Shown: positions 26,086 to 35,579, numbered from the stretch's first letter. The stretch is 64,000 nucleotides of DNA from Parasutterella muris (GCF_009767915.1 NZ_WSRP01000007.1:23281-87280), one strand, 5' to 3'. Numbers and translations: made by a program. The notes: generated from the letters alone by a model not told the origin.

Positions 26086-27366
26086 ATGAACTATTCCTCT
26101 GCTTTTGAAACTCTTTTTCTTTTCTTCCTTTTCGGTGGCTTCGCGCTTAAATATTATTTGGACTGTCGTGAAATTCGATGTATCCGAGAGAATCGCGGAA
26201 AAGTCCCGGAGGCCTTTGCAGAAAAAATAACGCTGGAAGCTCATCAGAAAGCGGCGGATTACTCAATTGAAAATGTCCGCTTCGGAGAACTCTCCAGACT
26301 GGTTTCTCTAGGGCTAACGCTGATACTTACCGTGGGCGGGCTGCTCCAAATTATTTATCTCATGACAACCGGCTGGCTTGGCAACACCATTCTCGCTCAG
26401 GTCGTCATCATCCTTCTGATCGGCTTTATCTCCGGCCTCATTGATCTTCCCTTCAGCTGGTACCAGACCTTCAAGATTGAAGCAAAGTACGGTTTCAACA
26501 CCACAACGCCGGCAAGATTTATCAAGGACACACTGATGTCAGCTGCGCTCAGCATTGTGCTTGGCGTGCCCATTGTTTCGCTGATTCTCTGGCTCTGGAA
26601 TGTCTCCGGCCCCTACTGGTGGGTTTGGGCCTGGGCCGCTTACATGCTTTTCAATGTCATTATTCTTTGGCTGTATCCGGCTGTGATCGCACCGCTCTTT
26701 AATAAATTCTCTCCGCTTCCCGATGGTGAGCTCAAAGACAGACTCGAATCCCTGCTCTCCAGAATCGGTTTCTCGTCCCGCGGGCTTTACAGCATGGATG
26801 CCTCCAAGCGCAGCGCTAAGGGCAACGCCTACATGACCGGCTTTGGAAAGAACAAACGCATCGTTCTTTTTGACACGCTCATGAATAAACTCACACCTGA
26901 GGAAACAGAAACGGTGCTTGCGCACGAACTCGGACACTACAAGCTCAATCACATTTATAAGATGCTCGCCTTCTCCTGCGTTTTCTCCCTGCTCTTCTTT
27001 TGGCTTCTGAGCGTTCTTGCTGACTGTCAATGGTTCTATGAAGGACTCGGTGTCAACCTGATTCAAGGCGCAAGTCACGGAACCGCGCTTGTGCTCTTCT
27101 CCATCGCAGTACCTGTCTTCATGTTTCCTCTTGCTCCGCTCAGCAGTTACTTCTCACGCAAGCATGAATTTGAAGCAGACGCCTTTGCCGTCAAATATTC
27201 CAACGGACATGCCCTCATTAGTGCATTGGTTAAGCTTTTTTCTGACAATGCGTCTACGCTGACGCCTGATCCGGTTTATTCGGCCTTTTATTCTTCGCAC
27301 CCGGACGCGGCAATCCGCATTCAGGCGATCGAAGAAGCCGAAAAAGCCAAAGCTGCGTCTCATTAA
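26086..27366 (+). CDS. M48 family (STE24-like) membrane metallopeptidase
   Basis: A zinc-dependent integral membrane endopeptidase of 426 residues. The zinc motif is HELGH (280-284), with the downstream Glu ligand in KHEFEADAFA. The N-terminal half has an STE24-type extension with four or five helices and the FKIEAKYGFNTTT loop (129-141). Helices also flank the active site after residue 290. It lies 13 bp upstream of rsgA in the same direction and is probably cotranscribed. Bacterial members act in membrane protein quality control; the substrate here is unknown. Confidence 0.92.
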   Translation: MNYSSAFETLFLFFLFGGFALKYYLDCREIRCIRENRGKVPEAFAEKITLEAHQKAADYSIENVRFGELSRLVSLGLTLILTVGGLLQIIYLMTTGWLGNTILAQVVIILLIGFISGLIDLPFSWYQTFKIEAKYGFNTTTPARFIKDTLMSAALSIVLGVPIVSLILWLWNVSGPYWWVWAWAAYMLFNVIILWLYPAVIAPLFNKFSPLPDGELKDRLESLLSRIGFSSRGLYSMDASKRSAKGNAYMTGFGKNKRIVLFDTLMNKLTPEETETVLAHELGHYKLNHIYKMLAFSCVFSLLFFWLLSVLADCQWFYEGLGVNLIQGASHGTALVLFSIAVPVFMFPLAPLSSYFSRKHEFEADAFAVKYSNGHALISALVKLFSDNASTLTPDPVYSAFYSSHPDAAIRIQAIEEAEKAKAASH

Positions 27367-27379
27367 GGTGTTCTAGATA

Positions 27380-28288
27380 ATGGCTGAATCTGTTCGGTTT
27401 AATGCTCGTGTGGTGTCCACCCACGGCAAACATAGTTTTGTGGAAAAAAACGACGGCACGGTACTCGAAGCCACGCGTAAAGGCAAAAAAGGCGATGTGG
27501 TGGTCGGAGATATTGCGCAGTGCCTGCAGACTTCACCGACGCAGGTTTCCGTTGAAAAGATTGAACCGAGAAAATCACTTCTTTATCGAAGCGACGATCT
27601 GCGCACGAAACCGCTGGCAGCCAACATAGATCAGGTTGCGGTCGTCTTTGCCACACGACCGAGTTACAACCCGCACTTTATTTGGAAGGCGCTCCTTGCG
27701 GCTGAAACGGCGGACATTCCGACCGTGATTATCCGCAATAAATGCGACTACATACAGGATGAAGCTGCAGTGCGCCCCTTTATCGATCAGCTTAAAGAAC
27801 TCGGAGCCGAGGTTGTTGAAGTCTCCGCGACCAAAGATCCGGAAAAAACCAGGGAAATCTTAGAGCCGATCTTTAGGGATAAGATCACGCTTCTGATCGG
27901 ACAGTCCGGCATGGGTAAATCCACAATCCTTAATCTTCTGATTCCGGGCGCAGCGCAGAGAACTCAGGAATACTCCGTCGCGCTCGATCTTGGCAAGCAG
28001 ACGACTACCGCCGCGCGCTGGTTTAACTTCGAGGGCGGTGCGCTCGTTGACTCACCGGGGTTTCAAGAGTTCGGCCTGTCTCACCTGACACTGAACGATA
28101 TTATGCGCGGCATGCCGGAAATTCGTGATCGTGTGGAACATTGCCGCTTTACGAACTGTCGTCACCTGCAGGAGCCTGGCTGCGCGGTGAAGAAGGCGGT
28201 TGAAGACGGAGAAATCGATCCCGAGCGCTACGCCTTCTATAAGGAACTCGCGGAAGAGGCGATTGCCAGAGAAAGCGGCAGATACTAA
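27380..28288 (+). CDS. rsgA: ribosome small-subunit-dependent GTPase A
   Basis: A circularly permuted GTPase that checks late 30S assembly. The order is an N-terminal OB fold (about 1-75), G4 NKCD (120-123), G1 GQSGMGKST (174-182), a KQTTTAA switch, G3 DSPG (about 217-220), and a C-terminal zinc knuckle (CRFTNCRHLQEPGC). The permuted motif order is diagnostic. The 302-residue length is usual. It is followed by a good terminator and is probably in an operon with the M48 peptidase. Confidence 0.96.
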   Translation: MAESVRFNARVVSTHGKHSFVEKNDGTVLEATRKGKKGDVVVGDIAQCLQTSPTQVSVEKIEPRKSLLYRSDDLRTKPLAANIDQVAVVFATRPSYNPHFIWKALLAAETADIPTVIIRNKCDYIQDEAAVRPFIDQLKELGAEVVEVSATKDPEKTREILEPIFRDKITLLIGQSGMGKSTILNLLIPGAAQRTQEYSVALDLGKQTTTAARWFNFEGGALVDSPGFQEFGLSHLTLNDIMRGMPEIRDRVEHCRFTNCRHLQEPGCAVKKAVEDGEIDPERYAFYKELAEEAIARESGRY

Positions 28289-28302
28289 GACAGCGTTTTA
28301 AC

Positions 28303-28336
28303 ACCGTCCGACGGAATCGTCGGGCGGTATTTTTTT
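28303..28336 (+). terminator. Rho-independent terminator of the rsgA unit
   Basis: ACCGTCCGACG-GAAT-CGTCGGGCGGT (11-bp stem, one mismatch) followed by a T-run, 14 bp after the rsgA stop. Confidence 0.85.
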
Positions 28337-28632
28337 ATCATATAACGCATTCACGTGATCTATAAACTCGTCTGACTTAGAAAAATTAGAGAGAAATCCG
28401 TTCTCGATTAAATAAGAAAATTGATTGTCAAGGATCAAACCGCCCAATAAATGTTCGTACAAATGAAATCAATTCCTGCCAAAGAGCTCAGGACAATTCT
28501 CTTCATATGCTAACCGTAATCTTTGGGAATCACTGAACCGCAGCTCTTACCATTTTGGTGCGTCACAACATTTTGGGTTTATCAATTCTTCGCTGACTAA
28601 TCGCCTTAATGAGTAATTTACAATTAATTACA
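28330..28632 (-). pseudogene. decayed gene remnant, unknown family
   Basis: One minus-strand frame reads as protein for about 100 codons, broken by two nonsense codons: a TAA after the residues DAPKW, and a TGA in FGRN*FHLYEH where Trp would fit. Between and after the stops the translation is protein-like (YEENCPELFGRN, HLYEHLLGGLILDNQFSYL, SKSDEFIDHVNALYDKK). There is no start codon with a ribosome site, and the frame runs into the rsgA terminator. I read it as a fragment in decay. I do not recognise the family. Chance openness cannot be excluded without a comparison. Confidence 0.45.
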
Positions 28633-28707
28633 TATATTTTTAAAGCAACTCAACTTATTTAAGTAGTAACCCGAAGTGCCTGTCAATCAAGGGATTAGAG
28701 GAAATAC

Positions 28708-28743
28708 CTAGGTTTAAAAACCTAGAAAATCCTATAGATTTTC
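28708..28743. promoter_or_regulatory. two adjoining inverted repeats upstream of a regulator gene
   Basis: CTAGGTTT-AA-AAACCTAG (28708-28725) is followed directly by GAAAATC-CTATA-GATTTTC (28725-28743), sharing one G. They lie about 150 bp before the winged-helix gene in otherwise empty AT-rich DNA (28633-28878). They could be operators for it or a folded leader. Confidence 0.4.
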
Positions 28744-28891
28744 TTCAAAATAGCGTGTTCTAGTTATCTTGTAATTAGTGTAATCACTTGCTCATTACGG
28801 GATTTCCCGATATTATGTTCTCAACTTAGATGGAAACAAAAAAGAATTTCATCAAAGGTCGAGGTTAAAAAATTACATAGGAGTGATAAAG

Positions 28892-29410
28892 ATGTTAAGA
28901 ACACGCCGCACACCCAAAGACAGAGCTGCTTTCCCCACTGAACTCCCTACAGGACTTCATATTCCGGCCGGTGTCTCTCCTGAAGTTTATGCTTCTCATC
29001 GCGATATTCTCTCAGTACTGCTGCTTCGTTTCATGACAAGCAGACTTCGCGCCATGTACCAGGCCTATGACGGTGACCTGACACTTTGTTTGGTCCTCGG
29101 TGAAATCGCTTCGCGCAATACCGAACGTTTCTATGACGAGCGCCGCGGTTATATGCCGGCTGACGCACACGGTCAGAGACAGCTGCTTCCGTGCAACGCA
29201 CTCTCTATTTCGGACGTGACCGGTATTCCTCGCGAAACCGTTCGCCGCAAACTCGCAAAACTCGTCGAACTTGGCTGGATCGAGAAGACACCCGAAGACA
29301 TGTACGTCATCACCGATAAGATCGGCACCGTCTTTGCCGCATTCGATGACAGCCAGACATATGATCTGATGAAGACCAGCGAAAGAATCTCTAATGTACT
29401 GCGCAGCTAA
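28892..29410 (+). CDS. winged-helix DNA-binding regulator
   Basis: A 172-residue protein with a helix-turn-helix near the C-terminus: LSISDVTGIPRETVRRKLAKLVELGWIEKTPEDMYVI, a pattern like MarR/Crp-type winged helices, where the recognition helix is PRETVRRKLAKL. The N-terminal 100 residues are mostly helical and carry no identifiable ligand domain. The ATG at 28892 is chosen because AGGAGTG sits seven nucleotides upstream; an in-frame GTG at 28883 is part of that ribosome site. Long AT-rich upstream DNA with dyads suggests autoregulation. Targets unknown. Confidence 0.75.
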   Translation: MLRTRRTPKDRAAFPTELPTGLHIPAGVSPEVYASHRDILSVLLLRFMTSRLRAMYQAYDGDLTLCLVLGEIASRNTERFYDERRGYMPADAHGQRQLLPCNALSISDVTGIPRETVRRKLAKLVELGWIEKTPEDMYVITDKIGTVFAAFDDSQTYDLMKTSERISNVLRS

Positions 29411-29454
29411 CCGAAAGACACTGCCTTACAGATTATCCAAGGCTTGAAATACTT

Positions 29455-29481
29455 AGACCGCCCGATCGGCGGTCTTTTTTT
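29455..29481 (+). terminator. Rho-independent terminator of the regulator gene
   Basis: AGACCGCC-CGATC-GGCGGTCT with a following seven-T run. Confidence 0.9.
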
Positions 29482-29496
29482 ATCTCTTCCGGACAA

Positions 29497-29523
29497 AGAA
29501 AAAGCCCGGATGCGCTCCGAGCT
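29497..29523 (-). terminator. Rho-independent terminator of the rpsP-rplS operon
   Basis: On the minus strand AGCTCGGA-GCGCA-TCCGGGCT (8-bp stem with one G-U) followed by TTTTTC, about 45 bp after rplS. Confidence 0.75.
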
Positions 29524-29568
29524 CTTTCTCGGTCCCCCGCTTTAGGAAGGACCGCCCATATCCTAAGA

Positions 29569-29937
29569 TTAGGCCTTGCGAACCAGTTTTTCTTTGATTC
29601 GGGCAGCCTTACCGGACAGATTGCGCAGGTAGTAAAGCTTAGCGCGGCGAACATCGCCGTGACGCTTAACTTCGATGCTGGCAATCATCGGAGAATACAG
29701 CTGGAAAGTACGTTCAACGCCTTCGCCGCTGGAAATCTTACGAACGGTGAAAGCGGAATTCAGACCGCGGTTGCGCTTAGCGATCACAACGCCTTCAAAG
29801 GCCTGTACACGCTTGCGGGAACCTTCAACAACGTTGACGTTAACAACAACGGTGTCGCCGGGGTTGATCTGCGGGAAAGTTTTGCCTTCAGAAAGACGGG
29901 CAATCTCTTCCTTTTCAAGTGTTTCAATCAAATTCAT
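29569..29937 (-). CDS. rplS: 50S ribosomal protein L19
   Basis: A component of the large subunit at the interface with 30S. The 122-residue sequence matches L19 throughout, with the diagnostic [16 protein letters not shown] and [11 protein letters not shown] blocks and the C-terminal [11 protein letters not shown]. It is the last gene of the conserved rpsP-rimM-trmD-rplS operon, followed by an intrinsic terminator. Confidence 0.98.
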   Translation of the reverse strand: MNLIETLEKEEIARLSEGKTFPQINPGDTVVVNVNVVEGSRKRVQAFEGVVIAKRNRGLNSAFTVRKISSGEGVERTFQLYSPMIASIEVKRHGDVRRAKLYYLRNLSGKAARIKEKLVRKA

Positions 29938-30001
29938 TTGTAATCTCCAATGACCATCATCATGCAGATCTTTTCGTCTTAAACTGCCGAGAGGATGGGT
30001 T

Positions 30002-30760
30002 TTAAACCAAGAAGTCCGAAGACTCCGAACTAAGCGTTCTCAGAACTTTCTCATCCTCTTCGGAGAGAAGATTCTTCGAGCGCGCTATTTTAACCAAATC
30101 CGGACGGTTTGTGGCGGTTGTTTGTAACGCCATTTTTCTCGTCCAGTCCTGAATATGCTTATGGTGCCCGTTGACCAGCACTTCCGGCACTTTCATCCCT
30201 CTCCACTCTTCCGGCCGCGTATAGTGCGGCGCGTCCAAAAGACCTGTGGAGAAAGATTCGTCCGAAGCCGAGAGCTCTTTAATGGCTCCGGGAAGACGCC
30301 TCACAACCGCGTCCATCAGAACCATTGCCGCTAGTTCTCCGCCGGAGAGGACATAGTCGCCGATGGAAATAATCTCGTCCACATAAGTGTCGAGAAACCG
30401 CTGATCGATGCCTTCATAACGCCCGCAGACAAGAATCATGTCCTCGTCGCTTTCCGCAAGCTCAAGCACTCGCTCATCGCAAAGCGTACGGCCAGAAGGC
30501 GCAAATGCGAACACACGTCCCCGGTTTCCGTCTGCGCGGATCGCGTCAATCGTCTGAGCTAAAGGCTCAGCCATCATGACCATGCCGGGGCCGCCCCCGA
30601 AGGGACGATCGTCGACAGTGCGGTGCGCATCATGCGTGAATTTGCGCGGATTCCATATCTTGAGCTGCCAAAGGCCAAGCTTTGCAGCCCTCGAAGTAAT
30701 ACCGCACTCGGCAATCAGTGCCGGCATCTGCGGAAAAAGGGTTACGACGTCAATACGCAT
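30002..30760 (-). CDS. trmD: tRNA (guanine-37-N1)-methyltransferase
   Basis: Methylates G37 of tRNAs reading CNN codons, using S-adenosylmethionine, preventing +1 frameshifts. The trefoil-knot SPOUT signature is present: [14 protein letters not shown] near the N-terminus and the knot region [15 protein letters not shown] in the middle. The start is set at the Met of [10 protein letters not shown] (252 residues). An upstream in-frame start would overlap rimM and add 13 unlike residues. It begins 7 bp after rimM, with a GGAG inside the rimM end, so translation is coupled. Confidence 0.97.
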   Translation of the reverse strand: MRIDVVTLFPQMPALIAECGITSRAAKLGLWQLKIWNPRKFTHDAHRTVDDRPFGGGPGMVMMAEPLAQTIDAIRADGNRGRVFAFAPSGRTLCDERVLELAESDEDMILVCGRYEGIDQRFLDTYVDEIISIGDYVLSGGELAAMVLMDAVVRRLPGAIKELSASDESFSTGLLDAPHYTRPEEWRGMKVPEVLVNGHHKHIQDWTRKMALQTTATNRPDLVKIARSKNLLSEEDEKVLRTLSSESSDFLV

Positions 30761-30767
30761 CGGCCGA

Positions 30768-31292
30768 TCAGCTCCAGGTGGGATCCCAGTCAAGAACAAT
30801 CTTTCTGTTCTCTAAATCCGCCTCAACAAAGTAGCTGTCCACAAAGGGAATCAAAACAGAACTTCCGTCAGGCTTCTGAACATCCAAAATGTCATGAACG
30901 CCGTTGTCGATCAGACCTTTAACCACTCCGATCGTCTCGCCTGCCTTGTTCACCGCTTCACAGCCGATCAGATCCACCCAGTAGAATTCGCCTTCTTCGA
31001 TCTGCGGAAAATCCTTTCGGTACATGCCGACAGCGCCTCTAAGTTCGGCAGCCTGCTCCGGAGTCTCAATCCCTTCGAGCTTGGCAATGAGACCGGCTCC
31101 GTGCACCTTGGCTTTTTCCATGCGAATAGGACGCACACCGCCCTCCCGATCACAGATTAACCAGTTTTCGGAGGACAGAAGCGCCTGAGTGTCCTGAAAA
31201 GGCTGAACGCGAACCCAGCCCTTCAAGCCGTAAGCACCATGCAAAACGCCGAGCAGTATAGGCTCGGCGCTGAAATTCTTTTCGTTTGTCAC
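30768..31292 (-). CDS. rimM: ribosome maturation factor RimM
   Basis: Binds S19 and assists 30S head assembly. The 174-residue protein has the N-terminal RimM barrel (VLHGAYGLKGWVRVQPF) and the C-terminal PRC-barrel domain with GEFYWVDLIGCE. It starts at a GTG; there is no good Shine-Dalgarno, consistent with coupling to rpsP 15 bp upstream. Second gene of the rpsP operon. Confidence 0.95.
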   Translation of the reverse strand: MTNEKNFSAEPILLGVLHGAYGLKGWVRVQPFQDTQALLSSENWLICDREGGVRPIRMEKAKVHGAGLIAKLEGIETPEQAAELRGAVGMYRKDFPQIEEGEFYWVDLIGCEAVNKAGETIGVVKGLIDNGVHDILDVQKPDGSSVLIPFVDSYFVEADLENRKIVLDWDPTWS

Positions 31293-31307
31293 AAACGGTG
31301 AGGAAAA

Positions 31308-31568
31308 TTAGGCAGCGGGAGCGGCTGTCTTTTTGAATTCCTTGTAAAGACGGGCAACTGTGTCGCTCATCTTTGCGCCGTTAGCAACCCAAGCGTTGAG
31401 GCTGGCTTCGTTGATAGAGAGACGCTGAGCAGCGCCGCTGGCCATCGGGTTGTAGAAACCGATGCGTTCATTGAAACGTCCGTCACGGGGATTGCGGGAG
31501 TCGGTCGCGACGATGTTAAAGAAGGGGCGCTTCTTGGAGCCGCCACGAGCCAGACGAATAACGACCAT
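31308..31568 (-). CDS. rpsP: 30S ribosomal protein S16
   Basis: A small-subunit assembly protein of 86 residues. [17 protein letters not shown] and the [16 protein letters not shown] block are diagnostic of S16. The start at 31568 is fixed by an AGAGGTAA ribosome site; longer readings add unlike residues. First gene of the operon, behind a sigma-70-like promoter. Confidence 0.97.
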   Translation of the reverse strand: MVVIRLARGGSKKRPFFNIVATDSRNPRDGRFNERIGFYNPMASGAAQRLSINEASLNAWVANGAKMSDTVARLYKEFKKTAAPAA

Positions 31569-31640
31569 AGTTAAATTACCTCTATAGAAATATATTTTAA
31601 AAATGAAAATAGTAGGCGCTATAACGCCTGAAAACACGTG

Positions 31641-31669
31641 ATTCTATCCCATTTTTCCTAATTAAACAA
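31641..31669 (-). promoter_or_regulatory. predicted promoter of the rpsP operon
   Basis: Minus strand TTGTTT and TAGAAT spaced by exactly 17 bp, about 75 bp upstream of rpsP. The leader contains a small AGGCG/CGCCT hairpin (31614-31629). Confidence 0.5.
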
Positions 31670-31723
31670 TCCACAAGCGATAATTTGTTGCCGAATTGTT
31701 ACGGAAAAGCGGAAAGCGAAAGA

Positions 31724-31739
31724 ACGCGGCACGCCGCGT
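31724..31739 (-). terminator. stem-loop terminator after etfA
   Basis: ACGCGGC-GT-GCCGCGT on the minus strand followed by a T-rich tail (TCTTTCGCTTT), 19 bp past the etfA stop. Confidence 0.6.
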
Positions 31740-31757
31740 CCTTTCCCGGATCACAAA

Positions 31758-32687
31758 TTAAAGCTTCTGTTCCAATTCGCGGACTGTCGCCATGGCGTCA
31801 GCCACCAATCCGTAATCAGCTACTTCGAAGATCGGCGCTTCCGGATCCTTGTTGACCGCAACAATGACTTTGGCGTCTTTAATGCCGGCAATGTGCTGGA
31901 TCGCGCCTGAAATACCGAAACCGATATAAAGGTTCGGCGCAATGATCTTGCCGGTCTGACCGATCTGCCAATCATTGGGCGCAATGCCCGCGTCCACAAC
32001 CGCGCGCGTTGTGCCGACCGCTGCGCCAAGCTTATCGGCTAAGCGGCCCATTTCTGCGAACTCCGCCTCATCGACCAAGCCTCTGCCGCCCGCAAGCACA
32101 ATCTTCGCGCTCTGCAGATCGGGACGATCATTCTTAACCTGCTCTTTACGGACGAAAGTCACTTTGATCACAGGAGAAATCGGAACCACACGCTCAATCT
32201 GCACTGAAGTTTCACCCTTCTCTGCCGGATCAAAAGCGGTCGCGCGGACAGTAAGAACGACTTTTTCGTCAAGCGTACGAACGGTCTCGATCACGGAGCC
32301 TGCGTAGATCGGATGCTTAAACGTTTTGCCGTCAACCACATCGGTCACTTCAGAAATCTGTGCGACATCGAGTTTTGCCGCGACGCGCGGCGCAGCGGCT
32401 TTGCCGCTCGGATTGGCGATAAAGAGAATATGGGAATATTCCGAGCTGACTTCTAATACAGAGGCGCTCATGTTTTCTGGAAGTTCTTCGGCAAAATAAG
32501 GCGCTTCCGTCAGAAGAACGCGTCTGATGCCTTTAATAGAGCTCGCCTCTTCAAGCACTTTAGACCCGTCCTGTGCCGCGATAAACACATCGATATCTCC
32601 GCCGATTTTCTGAGCGGCGGTCACAAGCGAGTAAACCGCAGGATTCAGAGCGACCTGATTGTGATCAGCAATAATTAATACAGACAT
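31758..32687 (-). CDS. etfA: electron transfer flavoprotein alpha subunit
   Basis: The FAD-binding half of the ETF heterodimer, passing electrons between acyl-CoA or other dehydrogenases and the quinone pool or other flavoproteins. The 309-residue length is normal. The C-terminal FAD domain has [44 protein letters not shown] and the closing [15 protein letters not shown]. An AAGGAG ribosome site precedes the start. It is 12 bp after etfB. No acyl-CoA dehydrogenase is in the window, so the partner is elsewhere. Confidence 0.97.
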   Translation of the reverse strand: MSVLIIADHNQVALNPAVYSLVTAAQKIGGDIDVFIAAQDGSKVLEEASSIKGIRRVLLTEAPYFAEELPENMSASVLEVSSEYSHILFIANPSGKAAAPRVAAKLDVAQISEVTDVVDGKTFKHPIYAGSVIETVRTLDEKVVLTVRATAFDPAEKGETSVQIERVVPISPVIKVTFVRKEQVKNDRPDLQSAKIVLAGGRGLVDEAEFAEMGRLADKLGAAVGTTRAVVDAGIAPNDWQIGQTGKIIAPNLYIGFGISGAIQHIAGIKDAKVIVAVNKDPEAPIFEVADYGLVADAMATVRELEQKL

Positions 32688-32699
32688 TGTTTTCGCTCC

Positions 32700-33452
32700 T
32701 TAAAGTACCTTAGCCTCGTTCTTGAGTTTGTCGATCAGTTCATCGACACTGGCAACACGCTGTCCGACTTTTCTTGCGGCAGGAGCCTCATAGCCGACAA
32801 CTTCAGTGTGCGCACGAAGCTGTACGCCGAGCGAAGCCGCTTCAATGACTTCCTGCGGCTTGCGCTTTGCCTTCATCATCATCGGCAGCGTCACATAACG
32901 CGGTGCGTTCAGACGCAGATCCGCGGTCACCACCGCGGGCAGCGTCAGTTCGACGATCTCAAAACCTCCGTCTACTTCACGGGTAACGACAAGGCGGCCT
33001 TCTTTCATTTCCGCGCCAGATGCATGCGTACCCTGCGGGTAGCCGCAAAGCGCGGCAACCATCTGACCGACCTGATTCGCATCGTCATCCACGGCCTGCT
33101 TGCCGCAGATAATCAAATCAGGAGTCGACTGATTCACATAAGCGGCCAGAATCTTGGCCACATTCAGCGGCTCAAGCTCGTAGGCCTGAGATGTCTGCAA
33201 AAGGACTGCTTTGTCGGCGCCCATGGCAAGCGCGACACGAAGCGTTTCTGCGCACTGCGCTTCACCGACGGAGACCGCGATAACTTCATGCGCAATGCCT
33301 TTTTCTTTCATCTGAACCGCCTGTTCCAAGGCGATCTCATCAAACGGGTTCATGGATTTCTTGAGCGAACTCACATCAAGCGTGCCGTCCGCACCGAGTT
33401 TGACTTTAATGTTCGCATCCACGACCCGTTTTACCGGGACAAGAATCTTCAT
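32700..33452 (-). CDS. etfB: electron transfer flavoprotein beta subunit
   Basis: The AMP-binding half of ETF. The 250-residue chain opens with MKILVPVKRVVDANIKV and contains MNPFDEIALEQAVQMKE, GADKAVLLQT and the conserved DLIICGKQAVDDDANQVGQ loop. First gene of the etfBA pair, divergent from a secreted flavoprotein reductase. A standard non-bifurcating ETF is most likely; bifurcating types need a second FAD site that I cannot judge here. Confidence 0.97.
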   Translation of the reverse strand: MKILVPVKRVVDANIKVKLGADGTLDVSSLKKSMNPFDEIALEQAVQMKEKGIAHEVIAVSVGEAQCAETLRVALAMGADKAVLLQTSQAYELEPLNVAKILAAYVNQSTPDLIICGKQAVDDDANQVGQMVAALCGYPQGTHASGAEMKEGRLVVTREVDGGFEIVELTLPAVVTADLRLNAPRYVTLPMMMKAKRKPQEVIEAASLGVQLRAHTEVVGYEAPAARKVGQRVASVDELIDKLKNEAKVL

Positions 33453-33646
33453 TTTCTCTTTCTCTGTGCTTTAAGTAACAATACAGGGGATTATAGCCAC
33501 CGAGGCTTCAAGGATTTCACGCAAAAAACGCTTTTTTTACTCTTACTCGGGAATTTCACGCTGTTCAAATGTGTTAACTGCTTAACGGGGTACGTTTCGC
33601 TGATTTGCTAGCATTTTCATAACCTTACAAAGACCAGGAGAATAAG

Positions 33647-35164
33647 ATGTCTCAAATCAAAATTTCCGGATTATGCGCTGCTGTCGTCTTATGTTTCGGC
33701 AGTCATTCTTTCGCAGCGGACCAGAATCTGAACACTGACCTTATCGTCGTCGGTGCGGGTTCCGCCGGACTTTCCGCTGCCGTTCAGGGCGCTGAACTCG
33801 GTAAAAAAGTGATTCTGCTTGAAAAGAATCCGTATGTCGGCGGCAATTCCCAACACGCCGAAGGCCTTTTTGCCGTGGATTCCGAATGGAACCGTCTTAG
33901 AGGCGATCCGCTCACACGTCAGGAAGCCTATCGTCAGTTCATCGAACGCCAAAACCACCTCGTAGACCCGTATAAAAACAAGGATTTCGTTGAAGGGTCC
34001 GCTGAAAACATCGAATGGCTCTCCAAGCACGGCATTGAGTTTGAAGTCATTCGCGAAACACCGCTCAAGGACAACACCTGGCACATCATTAAGAACTACA
34101 AAGGTGTTAACCACGGTGCCGGTCTTATCAAGGGCATGAAAGATGCCGCCGATAAACTCGGTGTGCAGACCATGCTTGCCACACCTGCCGTCGATCTGAT
34201 TAAGAAAGACGACAAAGTCGTTGGCGTTATCGCTAAAGACAACAAGGGCAACACTTATCACATTTCCGGCAAAGCGGTCATTCTCGCTTCCGGAAGCTTT
34301 GGCGACGATCCGAAGAAAGTTGCCGAATGGGGTCACAGAGACCCTGAAGCATGGAAGAGCTCCGTGCCTATCAACAAGACCGGTGACGGCATTGTCATGG
34401 CGATGAAAGCCGGTGCGGAAAGAGGTCCCGTCAGCTTTATCGGTCATCTCGGCACCGAGGGCAAAGGCATCAAGTTCCTCAGCAACCTTTACGGAACATC
34501 CTGGCAGCCCTTTAACCTTTGGGTTAATCGTGACGGTCTGCGCTTTACGGATGAATCCCAGTGCAACGCCTTCAGTGAAGCAGCTAACGCGATCTACGCT
34601 CAGCCGGGTCACTATGGCTGGTGTATCTTTGACGAAAATACCGTCAAGTACTTAATGGAAAAAGGCGCCTCTTCCGGCATCGGTGTTTTAGTTCCGATCG
34701 GAACGAAATACGCCAACCTGCAGAAGGACATCGACGAAGCTCTGGCAGCTGACTCGGACGGATTCAAGAGCGCCTCTACCGTCGCAGGGCTCGCTAAAGC
34801 CATCAATGTCCCTGCCGCAGCACTGGAAAAGACGGTTGCCGAATACAACAAGAACTGCGAACTGCAGAGCGATCCGATGTTCCTGAAAGATCGCCGCTAC
34901 TTAGTTCCGATTGAAGGCAAGAAACTCTATGCGCTGAAACTGAAATCCTACTTCTTCAGCGCCTACGGCGGTCTGATCACCAATCGGGATCATCAGGTCC
35001 TCGATAAAGACTCTCGTCCGATCAAAGGTCTTTACGCCGCAGGTCTTGAAGTATCCAACATGGTCGGCCCGACCTACCCGGACTTCTTCTCCGGCCACGC
35101 TTTCGGCTTTGCTTCCTACTCCGGACGCCATGCCGCTATCAACGCTGTTAAAGAAATGAAATAA
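33647..35164 (+). CDS. secreted FAD-dependent reductase (flavocytochrome c / fumarate reductase-like)
   Basis: A periplasmic flavoprotein of 505 residues related to the FAD domain of soluble fumarate reductases. A Sec signal peptide (1-23, cleavage after SFA) precedes the dinucleotide motif VVGAGSAGLSAA (34-45). Later blocks are PYVGGNSQHAEG and GLRFTDESQ, with the C-terminal YPDFFSGHAFGFASYSGR FAD contact. It has no heme motifs and no FMN domain, so it needs an external electron donor. A clear AGGAGAAT ribosome site precedes the start. Substrate is unknown; relatives reduce fumarate, urocanate, methacrylate and other enoates. Confidence 0.85.
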   Translation: MSQIKISGLCAAVVLCFGSHSFAADQNLNTDLIVVGAGSAGLSAAVQGAELGKKVILLEKNPYVGGNSQHAEGLFAVDSEWNRLRGDPLTRQEAYRQFIERQNHLVDPYKNKDFVEGSAENIEWLSKHGIEFEVIRETPLKDNTWHIIKNYKGVNHGAGLIKGMKDAADKLGVQTMLATPAVDLIKKDDKVVGVIAKDNKGNTYHISGKAVILASGSFGDDPKKVAEWGHRDPEAWKSSVPINKTGDGIVMAMKAGAERGPVSFIGHLGTEGKGIKFLSNLYGTSWQPFNLWVNRDGLRFTDESQCNAFSEAANAIYAQPGHYGWCIFDENTVKYLMEKGASSGIGVLVPIGTKYANLQKDIDEALAADSDGFKSASTVAGLAKAINVPAAALEKTVAEYNKNCELQSDPMFLKDRRYLVPIEGKKLYALKLKSYFFSAYGGLITNRDHQVLDKDSRPIKGLYAAGLEVSNMVGPTYPDFFSGHAFGFASYSGRHAAINAVKEMK

Positions 35165-35184
35165 GTTCTCCTAAGAGCGATAAG

Positions 35185-35219
35185 CCCGCAGCTCATTTAA
35201 TGATCTGCGGGTTTATTTT
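35185..35219 (+). terminator. Rho-independent terminator of the flavoprotein gene
   Basis: CCCGCAG...CTGCGGG with an inner TCAT/ATGA extension, followed by TTTATTTTT. Confidence 0.85.
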
Positions 35220-35231
35220 TCATTTATCGGT

Positions 35232-35579
35232 CTAATCGGGATACTTCGAGCCTTTGAAGAGCAGCAGCAAACCGTAGATGAATCCGACAATAGGAATGAT
35301 GAACAGCACGACCGACCAAGGCGAGTACTGTATGTCTCGGCAGCGCTTAATACAGGCAAAGAGCTGAAGCACTAAAACAATGACCGGAAACCAGCCGATC
35401 GCTTTGACATTGACTGTACCCGCTGAAGCGTTATAGACCGAAGAAAAATCAACGAACCAGGACGAGATAAAGCACAGAACCAGCATCGTCAGAAAAAACG
35501 ACAGTCTGTGTATTCTTCCGTCCGGCAAAAACGGATTGTTATTGACTCTCGGCACTGCCAAATTAAACTGCTGCGACAT
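35232..35579 (-). CDS. DUF805 family small membrane protein (intact copy)
   Basis: A 115-residue inner-membrane protein of the DUF805 (YhaH-like) family. Typical elements are the N-terminal NNNPFLPDGRIHRLSFF segment, two or three helices, the central FACIKRCRDIQYSPWS motif and the C-terminal helix ending LLLLFKGSKYPD. The start is placed at an ATG with AGAGGTGA upstream. A tandem paralogue follows upstream in the same direction. The function of the family is unknown. Confidence 0.85.
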   Translation of the reverse strand: MSQQFNLAVPRVNNNPFLPDGRIHRLSFFLTMLVLCFISSWFVDFSSVYNASAGTVNVKAIGWFPVIVLVLQLFACIKRCRDIQYSPWSVVLFIIPIVGFIYGLLLLFKGSKYPD

